Of a DNA stretch of 64,000 bases, positions 1 to 8,139 are shown one piece after another. The stretch lies in contig CBDEGP010000002.1 in assembly GCA_965237875.1 (NCBI GenBank), forward strand, positions 1,116,001-1,180,000, in the 5' to 3' direction. This DNA comes from DAOUJI01 sp965237875 (lineage in GTDB: Bacteria; Chloroflexota; Dehalococcoidia; Lucifugimonadales; JAGWBF01). The notes under the pieces were generated by a model that did not search any database, was not told where the DNA came from, and saw only the letters and a program-made list of their open reading frames with translations. The translations under genes were made by a program, and so were the position numbers. The stretch's first letter is position 1, and each line of letters opens with the position of its first letter.

Positions 1-173
1 AACACGTTGGCGATCTCGTCCGCCGAGACGGTCCTGACCCACACCGACTCGCCCTCGAATCCCCGCAGCAGGATGGTCTCGTCGTAGACCTCCAGCTGGA
101 GGTTCAGCTTGTCCCTGGGCATGTCCGCCGGGCCCGGCAGGGACCACCCGGTCTTATCGACGTCAGTCGTCAT
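1..173 (-). CDS. Hypothetical protein, C-terminus outside the window (partial)
   Basis: The N-terminal 57 residues are visible, beginning MTTDVDKTGWSLPGPADMPR and continuing through an acidic, beta-rich stretch (LNLQLEVYDETILLRGFEGE). The ATG at 173-171 overlaps the end of the upstream gene by 11 bases, which argues for translational coupling in one operon. I recognise no family. Because a PRTRC protein C lies three genes upstream, another PRTRC-cassette member is possible, but nothing in these residues shows it. Confidence 0.6.
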   Translation of the reverse strand, partial: MTTDVDKTGWSLPGPADMPRDKLNLQLEVYDETILLRGFEGESVWVRTVSADEIANV

Positions 174-1014
174 GGTCGCTTTCCTCCTGTTCTTTTTGTT
201 GCTCCGGGACCCGGGGCAGGACCAAGTCCAGCATCTCGGCGAAGCGGCCGGGGAGGTCGTCCTCCAGCCAGTCGGCCAGCCTGCACACCGCGTCCATCAG
301 GGCGCTGGCCTTTCGCCACTCCTCCGTGCCCTCGGCGATGATCTCGTCCTCCCAGGGGTCGGCGAAGCCGTCGTACGACCCGTCCTCGTAGGAATGGTCG
401 AGGAAGAAGTTGCCCGTCTCGGCGAAGACCCATGAGGCGGCCTTTGCCGCCCCCTCGAACCGGGTCTCCTTCACGGCCTCGGTGAGGTCCTCGATGGGTA
501 TGCCGCCCTGGGGAATCCGCTCCAGGGTCTGTTGCGGGATGCGCTCGGCGGCCGACTCAAGCCAGGCCACCCGTATCCCGTCGGGTCCTTCGTTGTAGAA
601 GTCCGGGGGTCTGGCCAGCAGGAGCAGGGCCGAGATGCCGTCCCGGTAGCCGTTCCACAGCTCGTGGAGGCCGTCGTAGCCGAAGCCCATCAGGTCGAAG
701 GGGATGCCCCTCCGCAGCCAGGACCACGGTGGTTCGTCTTCGGCCTCCGTCCAGAACTCGATCACTGGCGCGTAGAGGGGGAAGTGCCTCGCCCCGAAGA
801 GATTGGCGAAGCGCTCCACCCTCGTGCGTACGTCGGGGGCCGAAAGCGCCGTCTCAGCCTCATTGGGGAAGAGGCGGCGCACCAGCCCCGCGAACCAGGC
901 GTAGTCGTCGGCGTAGCCGACAATGGTCACCAGCTCCCGCAGCGACGGCGGACGCCGCAGGAGTTTTTCCGCAAGACCGCTCAGGCGCGGCGGGGCCGCA
1001 GCTTGAGCTTCCAT
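163..1014 (-). CDS. Hypothetical protein (283 aa), element DNA-metabolism operon
   Basis: An acidic, soluble protein without signal peptide or membrane segment. It is rich in Trp and aromatic residues in the middle (FWTEAEDEPPWSWLRRGIPF) and ends in a charged tail (EQQKEQEESDHDD). The reading frame is open for 283 codons in the direction of the surrounding operon, starts inside the last 34 bases of the preceding gene and overlaps the following start by 11 bases. That packing is the main support for its being real. No catalytic motif or known domain was recognised. Confidence 0.7.
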   Translation of the reverse strand: MEAQAAAPPRLSGLAEKLLRRPPSLRELVTIVGYADDYAWFAGLVRRLFPNEAETALSAPDVRTRVERFANLFGARHFPLYAPVIEFWTEAEDEPPWSWLRRGIPFDLMGFGYDGLHELWNGYRDGISALLLLARPPDFYNEGPDGIRVAWLESAAERIPQQTLERIPQGGIPIEDLTEAVKETRFEGAAKAASWVFAETGNFFLDHSYEDGSYDGFADPWEDEIIAEGTEEWRKASALMDAVCRLADWLEDDLPGRFAEMLDLVLPRVPEQQKEQEESDHDD

Positions 1015-1217
1015 CGCATCGCCTCCAGGAGGCGTGACGTGGCCGAGGCGTAGTCCTGCGCCTGGGCGCAGGCCATCTCCACCTCCTTCTGCCGGGCGGC
1101 CGCGGCGTCCAGGTCGAACCTGCCGTCGGGCCGTGTGAGCTCCGCCGTGAGCTCGATGATGCTCAGGTCTACCGGCGGCGTTGCCGCCAGCAGACCGGCA
1201 AGTATCCGGGTGTCCAT
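981..1217 (-). CDS. Hypothetical small protein (78 aa)
   Basis: A short, mostly helical protein (MDTRILAGLLAATPPVDLSI at the start, a basic KLKLRPRRA tail at the end). It lies 4 bases after the PRTRC protein C gene and overlaps the next gene by 34 bases, so it is probably co-translated. No family recognised. A role as a small partner of the neighbouring 283-residue protein is only a guess from the overlap. Confidence 0.6.
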   Translation of the reverse strand: MDTRILAGLLAATPPVDLSIIELTAELTRPDGRFDLDAAAARQKEVEMACAQAQDYASATSRLLEAMRWKLKLRPRRA

Positions 1218-1221
1218 CGGA

Positions 1222-1437
1222 CTACCTCCCCTGGTTCCGGGCGAAGGGGAAGGCGCCCTTGGTGCCCACCCTGCGCTGGAACTCGTAGATGGTGTCGTCG
1301 CCCCGGGTGGTCTCCTTGACCGAGGCGTTGGCTATCTCCCCGTAGAAGTCGCTGAGGGTCGCTTTCACCTGGTCGACGCTCATCTCGGGGTCCGGGTCGG
1401 GGAACTCTCTGTCGTCGTAAACAAACACGCGTGCCAT
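1222..1437 (-). CDS. PRTRC system protein C-like small protein
   Basis: The 71-residue product begins MARVFVYDDREFPDPDPEMS and ends with a GDDTIYEFQRRVGTKG segment. The aromatic start, the DPDP motif, the V(K/R)xxxSDFYxE(I/L)ANA helix and the closing F(Q/R)RxVGTKG are the pattern I know from PRTRC protein C, a member of a conserved plasmid and integrated-element cassette of unknown function. I chose the ATG at 1437-1435 because AAGGAG stands 6 bases before it; longer in-frame starts have no such site. Other PRTRC members (ParB-like, ThiF-like, actin-like) are not seen in the window, although they could lie to the left. Confidence 0.75.
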   Translation of the reverse strand: MARVFVYDDREFPDPDPEMSVDQVKATLSDFYGEIANASVKETTRGDDTIYEFQRRVGTKGAFPFARNQGR

Positions 1438-1533
1438 CGTTCTTCTCCTTTGTGTGTGCTGCTTCTCGCTGCGTTGCCATTTGCGGGGAGGCCGCCGCTC
1501 CATTTGCGACGGCCTCTCCCGTACCCTTGCGGT

Positions 1534-3924
1534 CTAGCGTCCCGCGCCGACCGGCTCCTTCTCCCGCTCCTTCTCCCGCTCCTTCTCCCGCTCCTTCTCC
1601 ATCGCCCACTCGAACATCGAGATGGTTGCGGGCTGGGGCTTGCCGTTGCGTCGCTTCGGCTTGACCGGCTCCTCGGCCATGAACTCGGCCCAGGAGAACA
1701 GCGTCTGCTGCGGCTCCGTGGCCTCGTCTTCGTGGTGGCCGTTCCCGTTGACCCCGTTGCCGTTGACCGGCGCCAACTCCACCGTCGGCCCGATGCCGAA
1801 CGGGTCGTGGCCGTTGGAGTGGTGTCCGTTCCCGTTGACCGCAACGGCCTCCGGCTCCACCTCGACGACCTTCCAGCCGTCGTCCACCAGCAGCTCCTCG
1901 GCGGTGGCCTCGACGTCCCGTGCCTGGGCGAAGACCTCCTCCACCGTGTCGTCGTCGGCGTCCTTCTCGTCGCCGCTGACGATCCTGCGGGCCAGGGCCA
2001 TCATCAGGTCGTCCCCGTCGTCCCCGAAGGCGGCGAGCCCGTCCTCTGGCAGCTCCCCCTCGACCGCCAGCGAGCTTTGCAGCTTCTTCGCCACCAGTTT
2101 CAGGGCGTCGGCCTGCAGGGTGTTCTTGTAGGACATGAACACCACCTTCACCGGGCGGGTCTGCCCGATGCGCCACGACCGGCGGGAAGCCTGCCTTGAC
2201 ACGTACACGCTGTAATCCGTCTCGAACCAGACCAGGGTCGGGAAGTCGATCAGGTCGAGGCCGGTCTGCACCAGCCGGGGGTGGCAGATCATCACGTCGA
2301 TTCCCTGCTTGACCTTCTCGGCCACCCACGCCTCACGGCGGTTCGGGGCCACCGCGTCGGCCTTCATCACCGCCGTCCTGAACCCGTGCCGGGTGAGGAT
2401 GTCGTCCATCCGCCCGGTGATGTCCCTGGTGCCGGTGTGCGTGGCGTAGACCAGCACCCTGCGCCCCTCCATCCGCTCCGCCGCCACCAGGTCCACCAGC
2501 GCCTTCTCCTTCGGGTAGAGTTTCTCCTCGGACAGGGGCGGCACCTGGACGATGACGTCGCCCGTCCTGGGGTCGAAGACCGTCTCCCCCTTGGTGCAGC
2601 CTTCGGGGTAGGCCAATAGGGTCTGAAGGTAGGTTGCGAGCAGCCTCTTGGAGCCGCTCTTCAGCGCGTCGGCCAGCTTCTTCCGTAGCTCCTCGAACAC
2701 GGTGTTGTAGGCGCTGCGCTGGGAGTAGCCCGTCGCGTCCTCCTCCGTGTCCATCGAGGACCGGAGTATCTGCTCCTCGTAGTCGGGCAGGCCCGAGGCA
2801 ACGTCGGCGAGGCGCAGGAAGACGGTATTTCCGATGATGTGGAAGAGGGCTGAGGGAACGAGTCCCGGCCTCTCCCGCACCACCTTGCGGAACTTCCTTC
2901 TGCGGCTGTTGCGCCCGTCCTCCAGGGCGTCGTCGTCGGGCTTGCCGATGGTGTGCTCGACGAACCCGTACCTGTCTATCCAACGCCCCTCCTCCGAGCG
3001 CCCGAACTCCGTCCTGATCTCAGGGGAGAACCGGTAGAGCAGGTGGAAGATGGTGCTCGAATACCCTCCAAGCAAAGTCCCTGTGAGGCTGAGGGACTTG
3101 CCGCAGGCGTCTGCGAGGATGCCGGCGGCGATGCCCTGGGCCGAGCCGCGCCCCTTGAACTCGTGGACCTCATCGCCTATCAGCAGGTCGAAGAAGCCCT
3201 TCATCCGGTGCTTCACGTAGTCCGCCAACGGGTAGCGGGCCGGGCCGGACTTGTCTGCCTGCCAGAGGGGAGCGCGGCAGTTGGCGCAGACGTGCTTGCG
3301 GCGGTTCAGGTCGGCGTCCGTCAGGGGCACGCCGTCCTTGTCCGTGATCTGCGCCGTGCAGTCGGGGCAGCAGGGGACCCGGAAGGGCTCCCCCGTCTCC
3401 TCGTCCCGCAGCAGCCTCGCAGGCTTGCTCTCGGTCCCGCCGGACACGGCCCACCGCTCGATGACGGCGGGCTGCCAGCGGTAGGACAGCTTGGCCCGCT
3501 CCCGGCTCATCACCGCGAAGAGGGGGCCGGAGCCGATGGAGAGGCGGAGCCGCTCCAGGTCGGTGATGGACTCGACGATGGCGGCGCGGGCGCCGGGCAC
3601 CGTCATCTCCACCTCACGCTTCCACTTGGGCACCAGGTGCGGCGGGCAGATGACGAGAATCCGCCGGAAGCCCGCCATGTGCGCGGCGGCGGCGGCGATG
3701 AAGGTCTTGCCGGTGCCCATCTCCCCGACGACCGTCGTGCCCCGGTGGGCCTTGAGGGAGAGGGCCGCGCCCCTTATGGCGTCGGCCTGCGCCCCCAGGG
3801 GCTTTCTGAGCAGCCGGGGCAGTATGCCGCCGTTCTCCGACGGGCGGTAGAGCGGCGGGTAGGACTCGACCACCCTTTTCGCTATGGCGTCCTTGAAGTT
3901 GTCGATGAACTCTCCGAGGTTCAT
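1534..3924 (-). CDS. SNF2/DEAD-like superfamily 2 helicase (796 aa)
   Basis: A cytoplasmic ATP-dependent DNA translocase or helicase of the element. The N-terminal RecA-like lobe has Walker A GEMGTGKT (residues 67-74) and a DEVH box (251-254). Between them sits a probable zinc ribbon made of CCPDC (185-189) and CANC (213-216). The second lobe carries a GLDLIDFPTLVWFE segment and the motif VI-like QASRRSWRIGQ expected of SNF2 proteins. After about residue 650 comes a low-complexity tail with Asn-Gly runs and a terminal EREK repeat encoded by a 12-bp DNA repeat. AGGAGG lies 9 bases before the ATG. It probably acts in replication or processing of element DNA with the neighbouring SSB, Rad52-like protein and primase. 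Confidence 0.88.
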   Translation of the reverse strand: MNLGEFIDNFKDAIAKRVVESYPPLYRPSENGGILPRLLRKPLGAQADAIRGAALSLKAHRGTTVVGEMGTGKTFIAAAAAHMAGFRRILVICPPHLVPKWKREVEMTVPGARAAIVESITDLERLRLSIGSGPLFAVMSRERAKLSYRWQPAVIERWAVSGGTESKPARLLRDEETGEPFRVPCCPDCTAQITDKDGVPLTDADLNRRKHVCANCRAPLWQADKSGPARYPLADYVKHRMKGFFDLLIGDEVHEFKGRGSAQGIAAGILADACGKSLSLTGTLLGGYSSTIFHLLYRFSPEIRTEFGRSEEGRWIDRYGFVEHTIGKPDDDALEDGRNSRRRKFRKVVRERPGLVPSALFHIIGNTVFLRLADVASGLPDYEEQILRSSMDTEEDATGYSQRSAYNTVFEELRKKLADALKSGSKRLLATYLQTLLAYPEGCTKGETVFDPRTGDVIVQVPPLSEEKLYPKEKALVDLVAAERMEGRRVLVYATHTGTRDITGRMDDILTRHGFRTAVMKADAVAPNRREAWVAEKVKQGIDVMICHPRLVQTGLDLIDFPTLVWFETDYSVYVSRQASRRSWRIGQTRPVKVVFMSYKNTLQADALKLVAKKLQSSLAVEGELPEDGLAAFGDDGDDLMMALARRIVSGDEKDADDDTVEEVFAQARDVEATAEELLVDDGWKVVEVEPEAVAVNGNGHHSNGHDPFGIGPTVELAPVNGNGVNGNGHHEDEATEPQQTLFSWAEFMAEEPVKPKRRNGKPQPATISMFEWAMEKEREKEREKEREKEPVGAGR
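1555..1600 (-). repeat. 12-bp tandem repeat in the 3' end of the helicase gene
   Basis: Unit CTCCTTCTCCCG on the plus strand occurs three times in full plus a 10-bp partial copy. On the coding strand it produces the EREK tail of the helicase. It looks like a coding microsatellite prone to slippage; the length of the tail may vary between relatives. Confidence 0.85.
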
Positions 3925-4050
3925 GTGAGTCGTCCTCCTATTCCGTGATGGGCCGGAGGACGACGCCGGGACCCGGGCGCACCACGCCCCCGGAGGGGAC
4001 GTTTCTGAGCGCGGGTCCCTGGAAACGTCCCCAGGCGGTTGTCGAACGTG

Positions 4051-4100
4051 CGAGGCCCGCAGGTAGCGGGGCCTCGTGAGCGCGGCTGGGATTCCAGCCG
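4051..4100. repeat. Two adjacent hairpins between helicase and zinc-protein genes
   Basis: CGAGGCCC (4051-4058) pairs with GGGCCTCG (4069-4076), and CGGCTGG (4083-4089) pairs with CCAGCCG (4094-4100) across a GATT loop. They lie immediately after the stop of the 69-residue gene and about 130 bases before the helicase start. Neither is followed by a T-run on the minus strand, so a simple terminator is unlikely. RNA processing or translational control is possible. Confidence 0.6.
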
Positions 4101-4101
4101 T

Positions 4102-4311
4102 CTATGCGGCCTTCAGGGCCTCCCTGCGGGCGGACTCGGCGGCCCTGGCGTCCTCGTAGCAGCGGCCCGTCAGGTGGTAGGACCGCACCGGCGTGGAGAC
4201 GGCCCTGCCGTACATGTCCAGGTCCACCGATGCGGTCTGCGCGGCGGGCTCGCCGGGGGCGATGGGCTGCCCGCACCGGCAGCAGGGTTCTAGGGTCATG
4301 GTCGTCTGCAT
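4102..4311 (-). CDS. Small putative zinc-binding protein (69 aa)
   Basis: The product carries an N-terminal CCRCGQPI knuckle (C9, C10, C12) and later an H-x4-C pair (YHLTGRCYE), which could together bind one zinc ion. The rest is a helical, Ala/Glu/Arg-rich tail. The gene sits between the methyltransferase and helicase genes with hairpins on both sides. No family recognised; small zinc proteins of this type are common cargo of conjugative elements. Confidence 0.6.
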   Translation of the reverse strand: MQTTMTLEPCCRCGQPIAPGEPAAQTASVDLDMYGRAVSTPVRSYHLTGRCYEDARAAESARREALKAA

Positions 4312-4361
4312 CTTTCGACCTCTCTTCCTTATATGGGGTGTCCGGTTGAGTCGAAGCGAGG

Positions 4362-4402
4362 CGAGGCCCCGCCGTTTCCTTTAGAGGAATGACGGGGCCT
4401 CG
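4362..4402. repeat. Long intergenic hairpin after the methyltransferase gene
   Basis: CGAGGCCCCG (4362-4371) pairs with CGGGGCCTCG (4393-4402), and the stem continues inward with TTTCCT against AGGAA around a TTAG loop. It begins about 30 bases downstream of the methyltransferase stop. No T-run follows on the minus strand. It belongs to the same class as the hairpins at 8140, 9354 and 10352. Confidence 0.7.
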
Positions 4403-4433
4403 TGGGTGCGCGGCTCGGGCTGAGCCGTCCGGG

Positions 4434-5477
4434 CTAGGCGGCGATGTCCTCGATCTGGCCGCCGTCGAGGTCGAGGGCGACGACGGTGGTCGTCAGCTTC
4501 TCACGGTGGACCTCCTTCTCGGGGGCGTCCTCGACCATCACCATCTCCTTGCTGGTGCGCCCCTTGACCAGGATGCGCCGCCCGTCCCCTTCGAGGACGA
4601 GGTTGTCGAGGAACCCCGCCGCCACCAGCATCGCCATGTGCCCCCGTCTGAGGGGCATCAGAGGGCGGGTGCGGCTGTCCCCGGCGGGCCACAGCGTGTC
4701 GGTGATCTCCGTGTTGGCCCACAGCCCCGACCGCCGGGCCTCCACCGCCGCGGCGACGGGATCGACGGTGCGGGTGGTGAACAGGATGTCGCCGCTAGGC
4801 ACGGTGGCCGGGCTGAACTCCCCGTAGGAGTAGCGGTGGGAGCGCAGGGGCTCCGGCTCTCCCACCGCCCACTCAAGCACCATGTTCTCGGCAAGGGCGT
4901 CGGGAACGGGGTCGGCCTTCCGGTAGCCCATCAGCGCCACCTGGTCGAAGACCTGCCGCTCCGGGTCCGGGAAGGCCCAGCATTGCATCCGCCCGTAGTG
5001 GGTGGACAGGTAGCGGGCCGAGACCGCCAGGCGCTGCCGCGGGACGATGAAGACCAGCAGGCCGCTCTCGGCCAGGTAGCGGGTCGTCTGGGTCAGGAAG
5101 GCGTGTTCCGTCCGCTTGTCCTCCGAGTCGTAGTCGTAGGGAGGATTCAAGAGCAGCAGGCCGAATGCCCCGTTCGCTATCGAGGTGGCGAACAGGTCTG
5201 AGGCCAGGGTGCGGTAAAGCCGCCGTTCGGCCTCCTCAGCCCGGTCCCGGTGAAGCTCCACTCCGTAGGTCTCGATGGGCAGGGCGTTGGGCCGGTCGAG
5301 GCCCTCGGCCAGCCTCTGGAGCGCGTCCCCGCCACCGCAGCAGGGGTCGAGGATGCGGATCGTCTCCCGGTCCCGGCGGTGGTAGCTGGACGGGGTGTGA
5401 ATCAGCTCCGCGATCAGGTCAACGACCCGTTCGGGAGTCGGGTAGTAGCCCCCTTTAGCCTGGGCAGCTAGTCTCAT
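4434..5477 (-). CDS. DUF6094-type N6-adenine DNA methyltransferase (347 aa)
   Basis: A class I SAM-dependent methyltransferase. Motif I is DPCCGGG (44-50), the acidic end of beta-2 is in YGVELHRDRAEEA, and the catalytic motif IV is NPPY (111-114), which indicates methylation of the adenine N6 group. The N-terminal GGYYPTPERVVDLIAELI matches the DUF6094 arrangement known from plasmid and ICE replication regions. No restriction nuclease is next to it, so it is more likely an orphan methylase that modifies element DNA, for example against host restriction. AAGGAG lies 7 bases before the ATG. Confidence 0.82.
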   Translation of the reverse strand: MRLAAQAKGGYYPTPERVVDLIAELIHTPSSYHRRDRETIRILDPCCGGGDALQRLAEGLDRPNALPIETYGVELHRDRAEEAERRLYRTLASDLFATSIANGAFGLLLLNPPYDYDSEDKRTEHAFLTQTTRYLAESGLLVFIVPRQRLAVSARYLSTHYGRMQCWAFPDPERQVFDQVALMGYRKADPVPDALAENMVLEWAVGEPEPLRSHRYSYGEFSPATVPSGDILFTTRTVDPVAAAVEARRSGLWANTEITDTLWPAGDSRTRPLMPLRRGHMAMLVAAGFLDNLVLEGDGRRILVKGRTSKEMVMVEDAPEKEVHREKLTTTVVALDLDGGQIEDIAA

Positions 5478-5503
5478 GTCGTATCTCCTTTCTGTTGCCG
5501 CCT

Positions 5504-5935
5504 TCAGGCGGCGATTCCGATGTCCTTGTAGGTGTTGTCTATGCCGACCACCTCGCCGATTGCCAGATTCCTCTGGTAGCAGAGCACCTGGGGCGTTCCC
5601 ATGCTCTCGGCGCAGGCGACGCAGTAGGCGGTGATGAGCTCGGCGCGGTTGGCGACGGTCATCCGCCGCACCAGCACCGAGCCGCCCTCCGGCAGAGCCT
5701 GCCCCGTACTCGATACGGGGGTGTGCCGGTAGAGCATGACCGAGCTGTTGCGCCGCTCCGCCTCCGACGCGGGGCGAAAGAAATGGGGTTGACCGCTGCT
5801 CATGAGGTGCTCGGTGTTGTCGTGCGGGCAGTAGCGGCAGGTCTTCCCGTCCGGAGAGAAACGCTGCCAGGCGTCGTGGTTGCGCCGGCCGCGCCGCTTG
5901 TTGTTGCGCTTCGCCTTCTTCAGCGTCCTATCCAT
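5504..5935 (-). CDS. Hypothetical protein with two CxxC pairs (143 aa)
   Basis: The N-terminus is strongly basic (LKKAKRNNKRRGRRNHD), then come a CRYC pair and, near residue 108, a CVACAES pair, which could form a split zinc-binding site. Residues around 71-80 (TPVSSTGQAL) are encoded by an inserted palindromic repeat also found at 7060 and 9008, so they are probably not part of the ancestral fold. The end of the preceding gene overlaps the start by 8 bases. Function unknown; nucleic-acid binding is plausible from the charge. Confidence 0.65.
   Translation of the reverse strand: MDRTLKKAKRNNKRRGRRNHDAWQRFSPDGKTCRYCPHDNTEHLMSSGQPHFFRPASEAERRNSSVMLYRHTPVSSTGQALPEGGSVLVRRMTVANRAELITAYCVACAESMGTPQVLCYQRNLAIGEVVGIDNTYKDIGIAA
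5701..5720. repeat. Palindromic repeat copy 1, inside a coding sequence
   Basis: CCCCGTA (5702-5708) and TACGGGG (5714-5720) form a perfect stem around CTCGA, preceded by AGAGCCTG. The same core recurs at 7060-7077 and 9008-9026. Here it is read in frame as part of the peptide PVSSTGQAL. Confidence 0.8.
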
Positions 5936-6554
5936 CGGACGCCTCCCTGGGCAGCGTCAGCCCGCCCGAAGCCACCGCCTCGGACAGGTCTTCGCGCAGC
6001 TTCTCGGCCTTGGGGGAGCACCGGTAGGCGGAGACGCCCACCGACTGAAGGGGGAATATCTCCCCTTCGTTCAGGCCCCGCTCCCAGAGCCATCCGGCCC
6101 AGGAGCCGTGGAGGGGCAGCGGGCTGCGCTTGTCCAGGAAGCGGTGGTGCAGCGCCGGGGCCTCCTCCTCCGACTGCGCCAGCAGCAGGAAGCTGTCCTT
6201 CTCGTAGCCGAACTCCGCCGTCTTGGTGTACACGAGGGCGTGCCATCCGCCGGACACGGGCAGCCGGGCGATCTTCGTCGTCCACGTTCCGATGGTCTCG
6301 TAGGGCACCACGCACCGCTGGTAGCCGCCGGTCAGAGCCATGCCGTCGGCGCCCTTGATGATGTGCGCGGAGTCGGGCGGCTGCTTGAGCAGGGACGCCC
6401 AGATCGCCTTGAGCGCGGTCTGGGAGCCGACTATCGAGACGAACCAGAGGCCGTCGGTCCGGTCGTCGCGGGCGAAGGCGTCGGCGGTGGCGCTGAAGCC
6501 GCCCGCGCTTATCGTGAACAGGTCTTCGGGGTCTATGGTGTGAGTCGCGAGCAT
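5928..6554 (-). CDS. Hypothetical protein (208 aa)
   Basis: A soluble protein with balanced alpha/beta composition, starting MLATHTIDPEDLFTISAGGF. It has no signal peptide, no membrane segment and no recognisable catalytic motif. It overlaps the following basic protein by 8 bases and belongs to the same operon. The preceding 95 bases contain a GC-rich hairpin. No family assignment is possible from the sequence alone. Confidence 0.65.
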   Translation of the reverse strand: MLATHTIDPEDLFTISAGGFSATADAFARDDRTDGLWFVSIVGSQTALKAIWASLLKQPPDSAHIIKGADGMALTGGYQRCVVPYETIGTWTTKIARLPVSGGWHALVYTKTAEFGYEKDSFLLLAQSEEEAPALHHRFLDKRSPLPLHGSWAGWLWERGLNEGEIFPLQSVGVSAYRCSPKAEKLREDLSEAVASGGLTLPREASDG

Positions 6555-6649
6555 TGCGAACCTCCTTCATCGTGTGGGTTGGAACGGTGCGCGGGGGAGG
6601 GCGCTCCCCGGCGTAAAGCCTCGGCAGAGGTCGGTGCGGTTGCGTTGAG

Positions 6650-6976
6650 CTAGCAAGGGTCCTGGGGACGGTCGTCCAGGAGCTCGCAGTCGCTCAGGTG
6701 GTAGGCGGCTCCGAGAAAGCGGGACTCGGCGAGGGACTTTCGGGCTTCCTCCAGTGTGTCACCCTCCAGCGCCCACACCGTCGCCCAGGTCTCGTAGCAC
6801 GTTCTCTCGTGGGCCTCCCTGTCCTCCTCCGGACCGTCGTAGACGGTGCAGGGGAACGGGTCCGGGTCCCTGTCGATGAGCGCCACGAACCCACCCGCTC
6901 CGACGAAACCGGCCCCCGGAACCTTCCACTTGATGGGCGCGTTCCTGATGTCCTCGTCCTCTATTCGCTCTGTCAT
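6650..6976 (-). CDS. Hypothetical acidic protein (108 aa)
   Basis: Begins MTERIEDEDIRNAPIKWKVP and ends ...CELLDDRPQDPC. It contains a Gly-rich GAGFVGAGGF segment followed by a charged region; four cysteines are spread without a clear metal motif. The ATG at 6976-6974 is chosen because AAGGAG lies 7 bases before it; the reading frame is open much further upstream but without such a site. Function unknown. Confidence 0.65.
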   Translation of the reverse strand: MTERIEDEDIRNAPIKWKVPGAGFVGAGGFVALIDRDPDPFPCTVYDGPEEDREAHERTCYETWATVWALEGDTLEEARKSLAESRFLGAAYHLSDCELLDDRPQDPC

Positions 6977-7027
6977 TTCGTGCTCCTTGTCCCTTGGCGC
7001 GTTGATGCGGTCTTGACTGTTGGATGC

Positions 7028-7077
7028 GCGGGGGAGCGTGTCCCCCGCATTAGGGCCTGCCCGTACTCGATACGGGG
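7028..7077. repeat. Hairpin plus palindromic repeat copy 2 downstream of radC
   Basis: GCGGGGGA (7028-7035) pairs with TCCCCCGC (7041-7048). Just after it CCCGTA (7060-7065) pairs with TACGGG (7071-7076), the core of the repeat also seen at 5701 and 9008. The block starts directly beyond the radC stop codon. Confidence 0.75.
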
Positions 7078-7590
7078 TCAGCAGGACATCAGGCCCCGCT
7101 CCTTGAGGCTGACGAACCTCTCCCCGCCGATTACGACGTGATCGAGAAGCTCGATGCCCAGGAGCTTCCCGGCTTCGGCGATGTCCCTGGTGATGGCCGC
7201 GTCCGGCCCGCTGGGGGTGGGGTCTCCCGAGGGGTGGTTGTGGCTGACGATGATGCTGGGGACGGCCTCCATGACGGCGGGGCGCAGCACCTCGGCCGGC
7301 CTGATCATCGAGGAGTTGATGTTGCCCTGGTAGATGACCCGCTGGCCGACCACCTCGTTCCTGGTGTTCATGAGCAGCACCCTGAGCTGCTCCTGGGCCA
7401 GGGGAGCCATCTCCGGCCCCAGCAGACGCCGCACGTCTTCGGGGCAGTTGATGGAGGGCAGGTCTCCCCTGGGGCGCTCCGGCTGGGTCTCGACCTCGTA
7501 GCGCATGGCTATCTCGCCCAGGAGATTCAGGTTGCTTCGCAGCGCGTCCAGCAGCGCCGCATCCTTGGTGAGGGTCTTCTTGCGGGTCAT
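7078..7590 (-). CDS. radC: RadC-family JAB-domain protein
   Basis: The 170-residue product ends with the RadC/JAB metalloprotease-like domain. The zinc-site signature HNHPSGDPTPS spans residues 117-127, with the conserved Asp at 130. The N-terminal helix-hairpin-helix region of chromosomal RadC is missing, as is usual for RadC proteins on mobile elements. Its molecular role is not settled in any family member. In this operon, with SSB, a Rad52-like protein and a nuclease, a part in element DNA processing is reasonable. AAGGAGG stands 6 bases before the ATG. Confidence 0.9.
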   Translation of the reverse strand: MTRKKTLTKDAALLDALRSNLNLLGEIAMRYEVETQPERPRGDLPSINCPEDVRRLLGPEMAPLAQEQLRVLLMNTRNEVVGQRVIYQGNINSSMIRPAEVLRPAVMEAVPSIIVSHNHPSGDPTPSGPDAAITRDIAEAGKLLGIELLDHVVIGGERFVSLKERGLMSC

Positions 7591-7625
7591 GTCGGCCTCC
7601 TTCGTTATCGGTTAGGACAAAGAGC

Positions 7626-7657
7626 GGGACCGCTCCCTGTAGATGGGAAGCGGCCCC
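7626..7657. repeat. Intergenic hairpin upstream of radC
   Basis: GGGACCGCTCCC (7626-7637) pairs with GGGAAGCGGCCCC (7645-7657) with small interruptions around a TGTAGAT loop. It sits between the ssb stop and the radC ribosome-binding site. The TGTAGATGGGAAGCGG segment recurs in related form at 9345 and 10341. Confidence 0.65.
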
Positions 7658-7706
7658 GTGGTGCGCCTTTTGGAAGGCGTCGATGTGCGGTCGCGGGAGC
7701 GGTGGG

Positions 7707-8081
7707 CTAGAAGGGGGAGGCGTCCTCCGCCTGCCCGGAGTCGCCGGTCCCGTTGCCGTTGGAGGAGTCGAGGAACACGACCTCGGAGGCGTGGACCTCG
7801 GTGCGGTGGCGGCGCTGGCCATCGTCGCTCTCCCAGCTGTTCTGGACGAGGCGGCCCGCGACGTAGACGCGCTGGCCCTTCCCGACGTACTGGTTTACGG
7901 CCTCGGCTGTGGCGCCCCAGACCACGATGTTGTGCCAATCCGTCTCGGGCTCTGCGTCCCTGCGGTAGCGGTCCGTCGCCAGCCGCAGCTTGGTGACGGC
8001 GGTGCCGCCGGGGGTGTACTGCATCTCGGGGTCCGTTCCGACCCTGCCCAAGAGCTCTACCTTGTTGATCGTCCGTGCCAT
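7707..8081 (-). CDS. ssb: Single-stranded DNA-binding protein
   Basis: A 124-residue SSB with one OB-fold. MARTINKVELLGRVGTDPEM, TAVTKLRLATDRYRR, DWHNIVVWGATAEAVNQYVGKG and VYVAGRLVQNSWES are the successive strands of the family. The tail is short, contains Asn-Gly residues and ends EDASPF, close to the DDDIPF tip that recruits partner proteins in other SSBs. The ATG at 8081-8079 has AAGGAG 8 bases upstream; the longer frame lacks support. It would protect single-stranded intermediates during transfer or replication of the element. Confidence 0.93.
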   Translation of the reverse strand: MARTINKVELLGRVGTDPEMQYTPGGTAVTKLRLATDRYRRDAEPETDWHNIVVWGATAEAVNQYVGKGQRVYVAGRLVQNSWESDDGQRRHRTEVHASEVVFLDSSNGNGTGDSGQAEDASPF

Positions 8082-8139
8082 TTCGATTCTCCTTGTGTGT
8101 GAAGTAGCGCGGTGTCCCCGCGCCCGTTTGAGACGAAAG

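Noticed and set aside
1135..2199. 354-codon plus-strand frame opposite the helicase
   Set aside because: Leu/Val/Pro-rich antisense shadow without a ribosome-binding site; the helicase on the other strand has clear motifs.
4362..4402. Rho-independent terminator after the methyltransferase gene
   Set aside because: The stem is strong but no T-run follows on the transcribed strand, and the operon continues after it.
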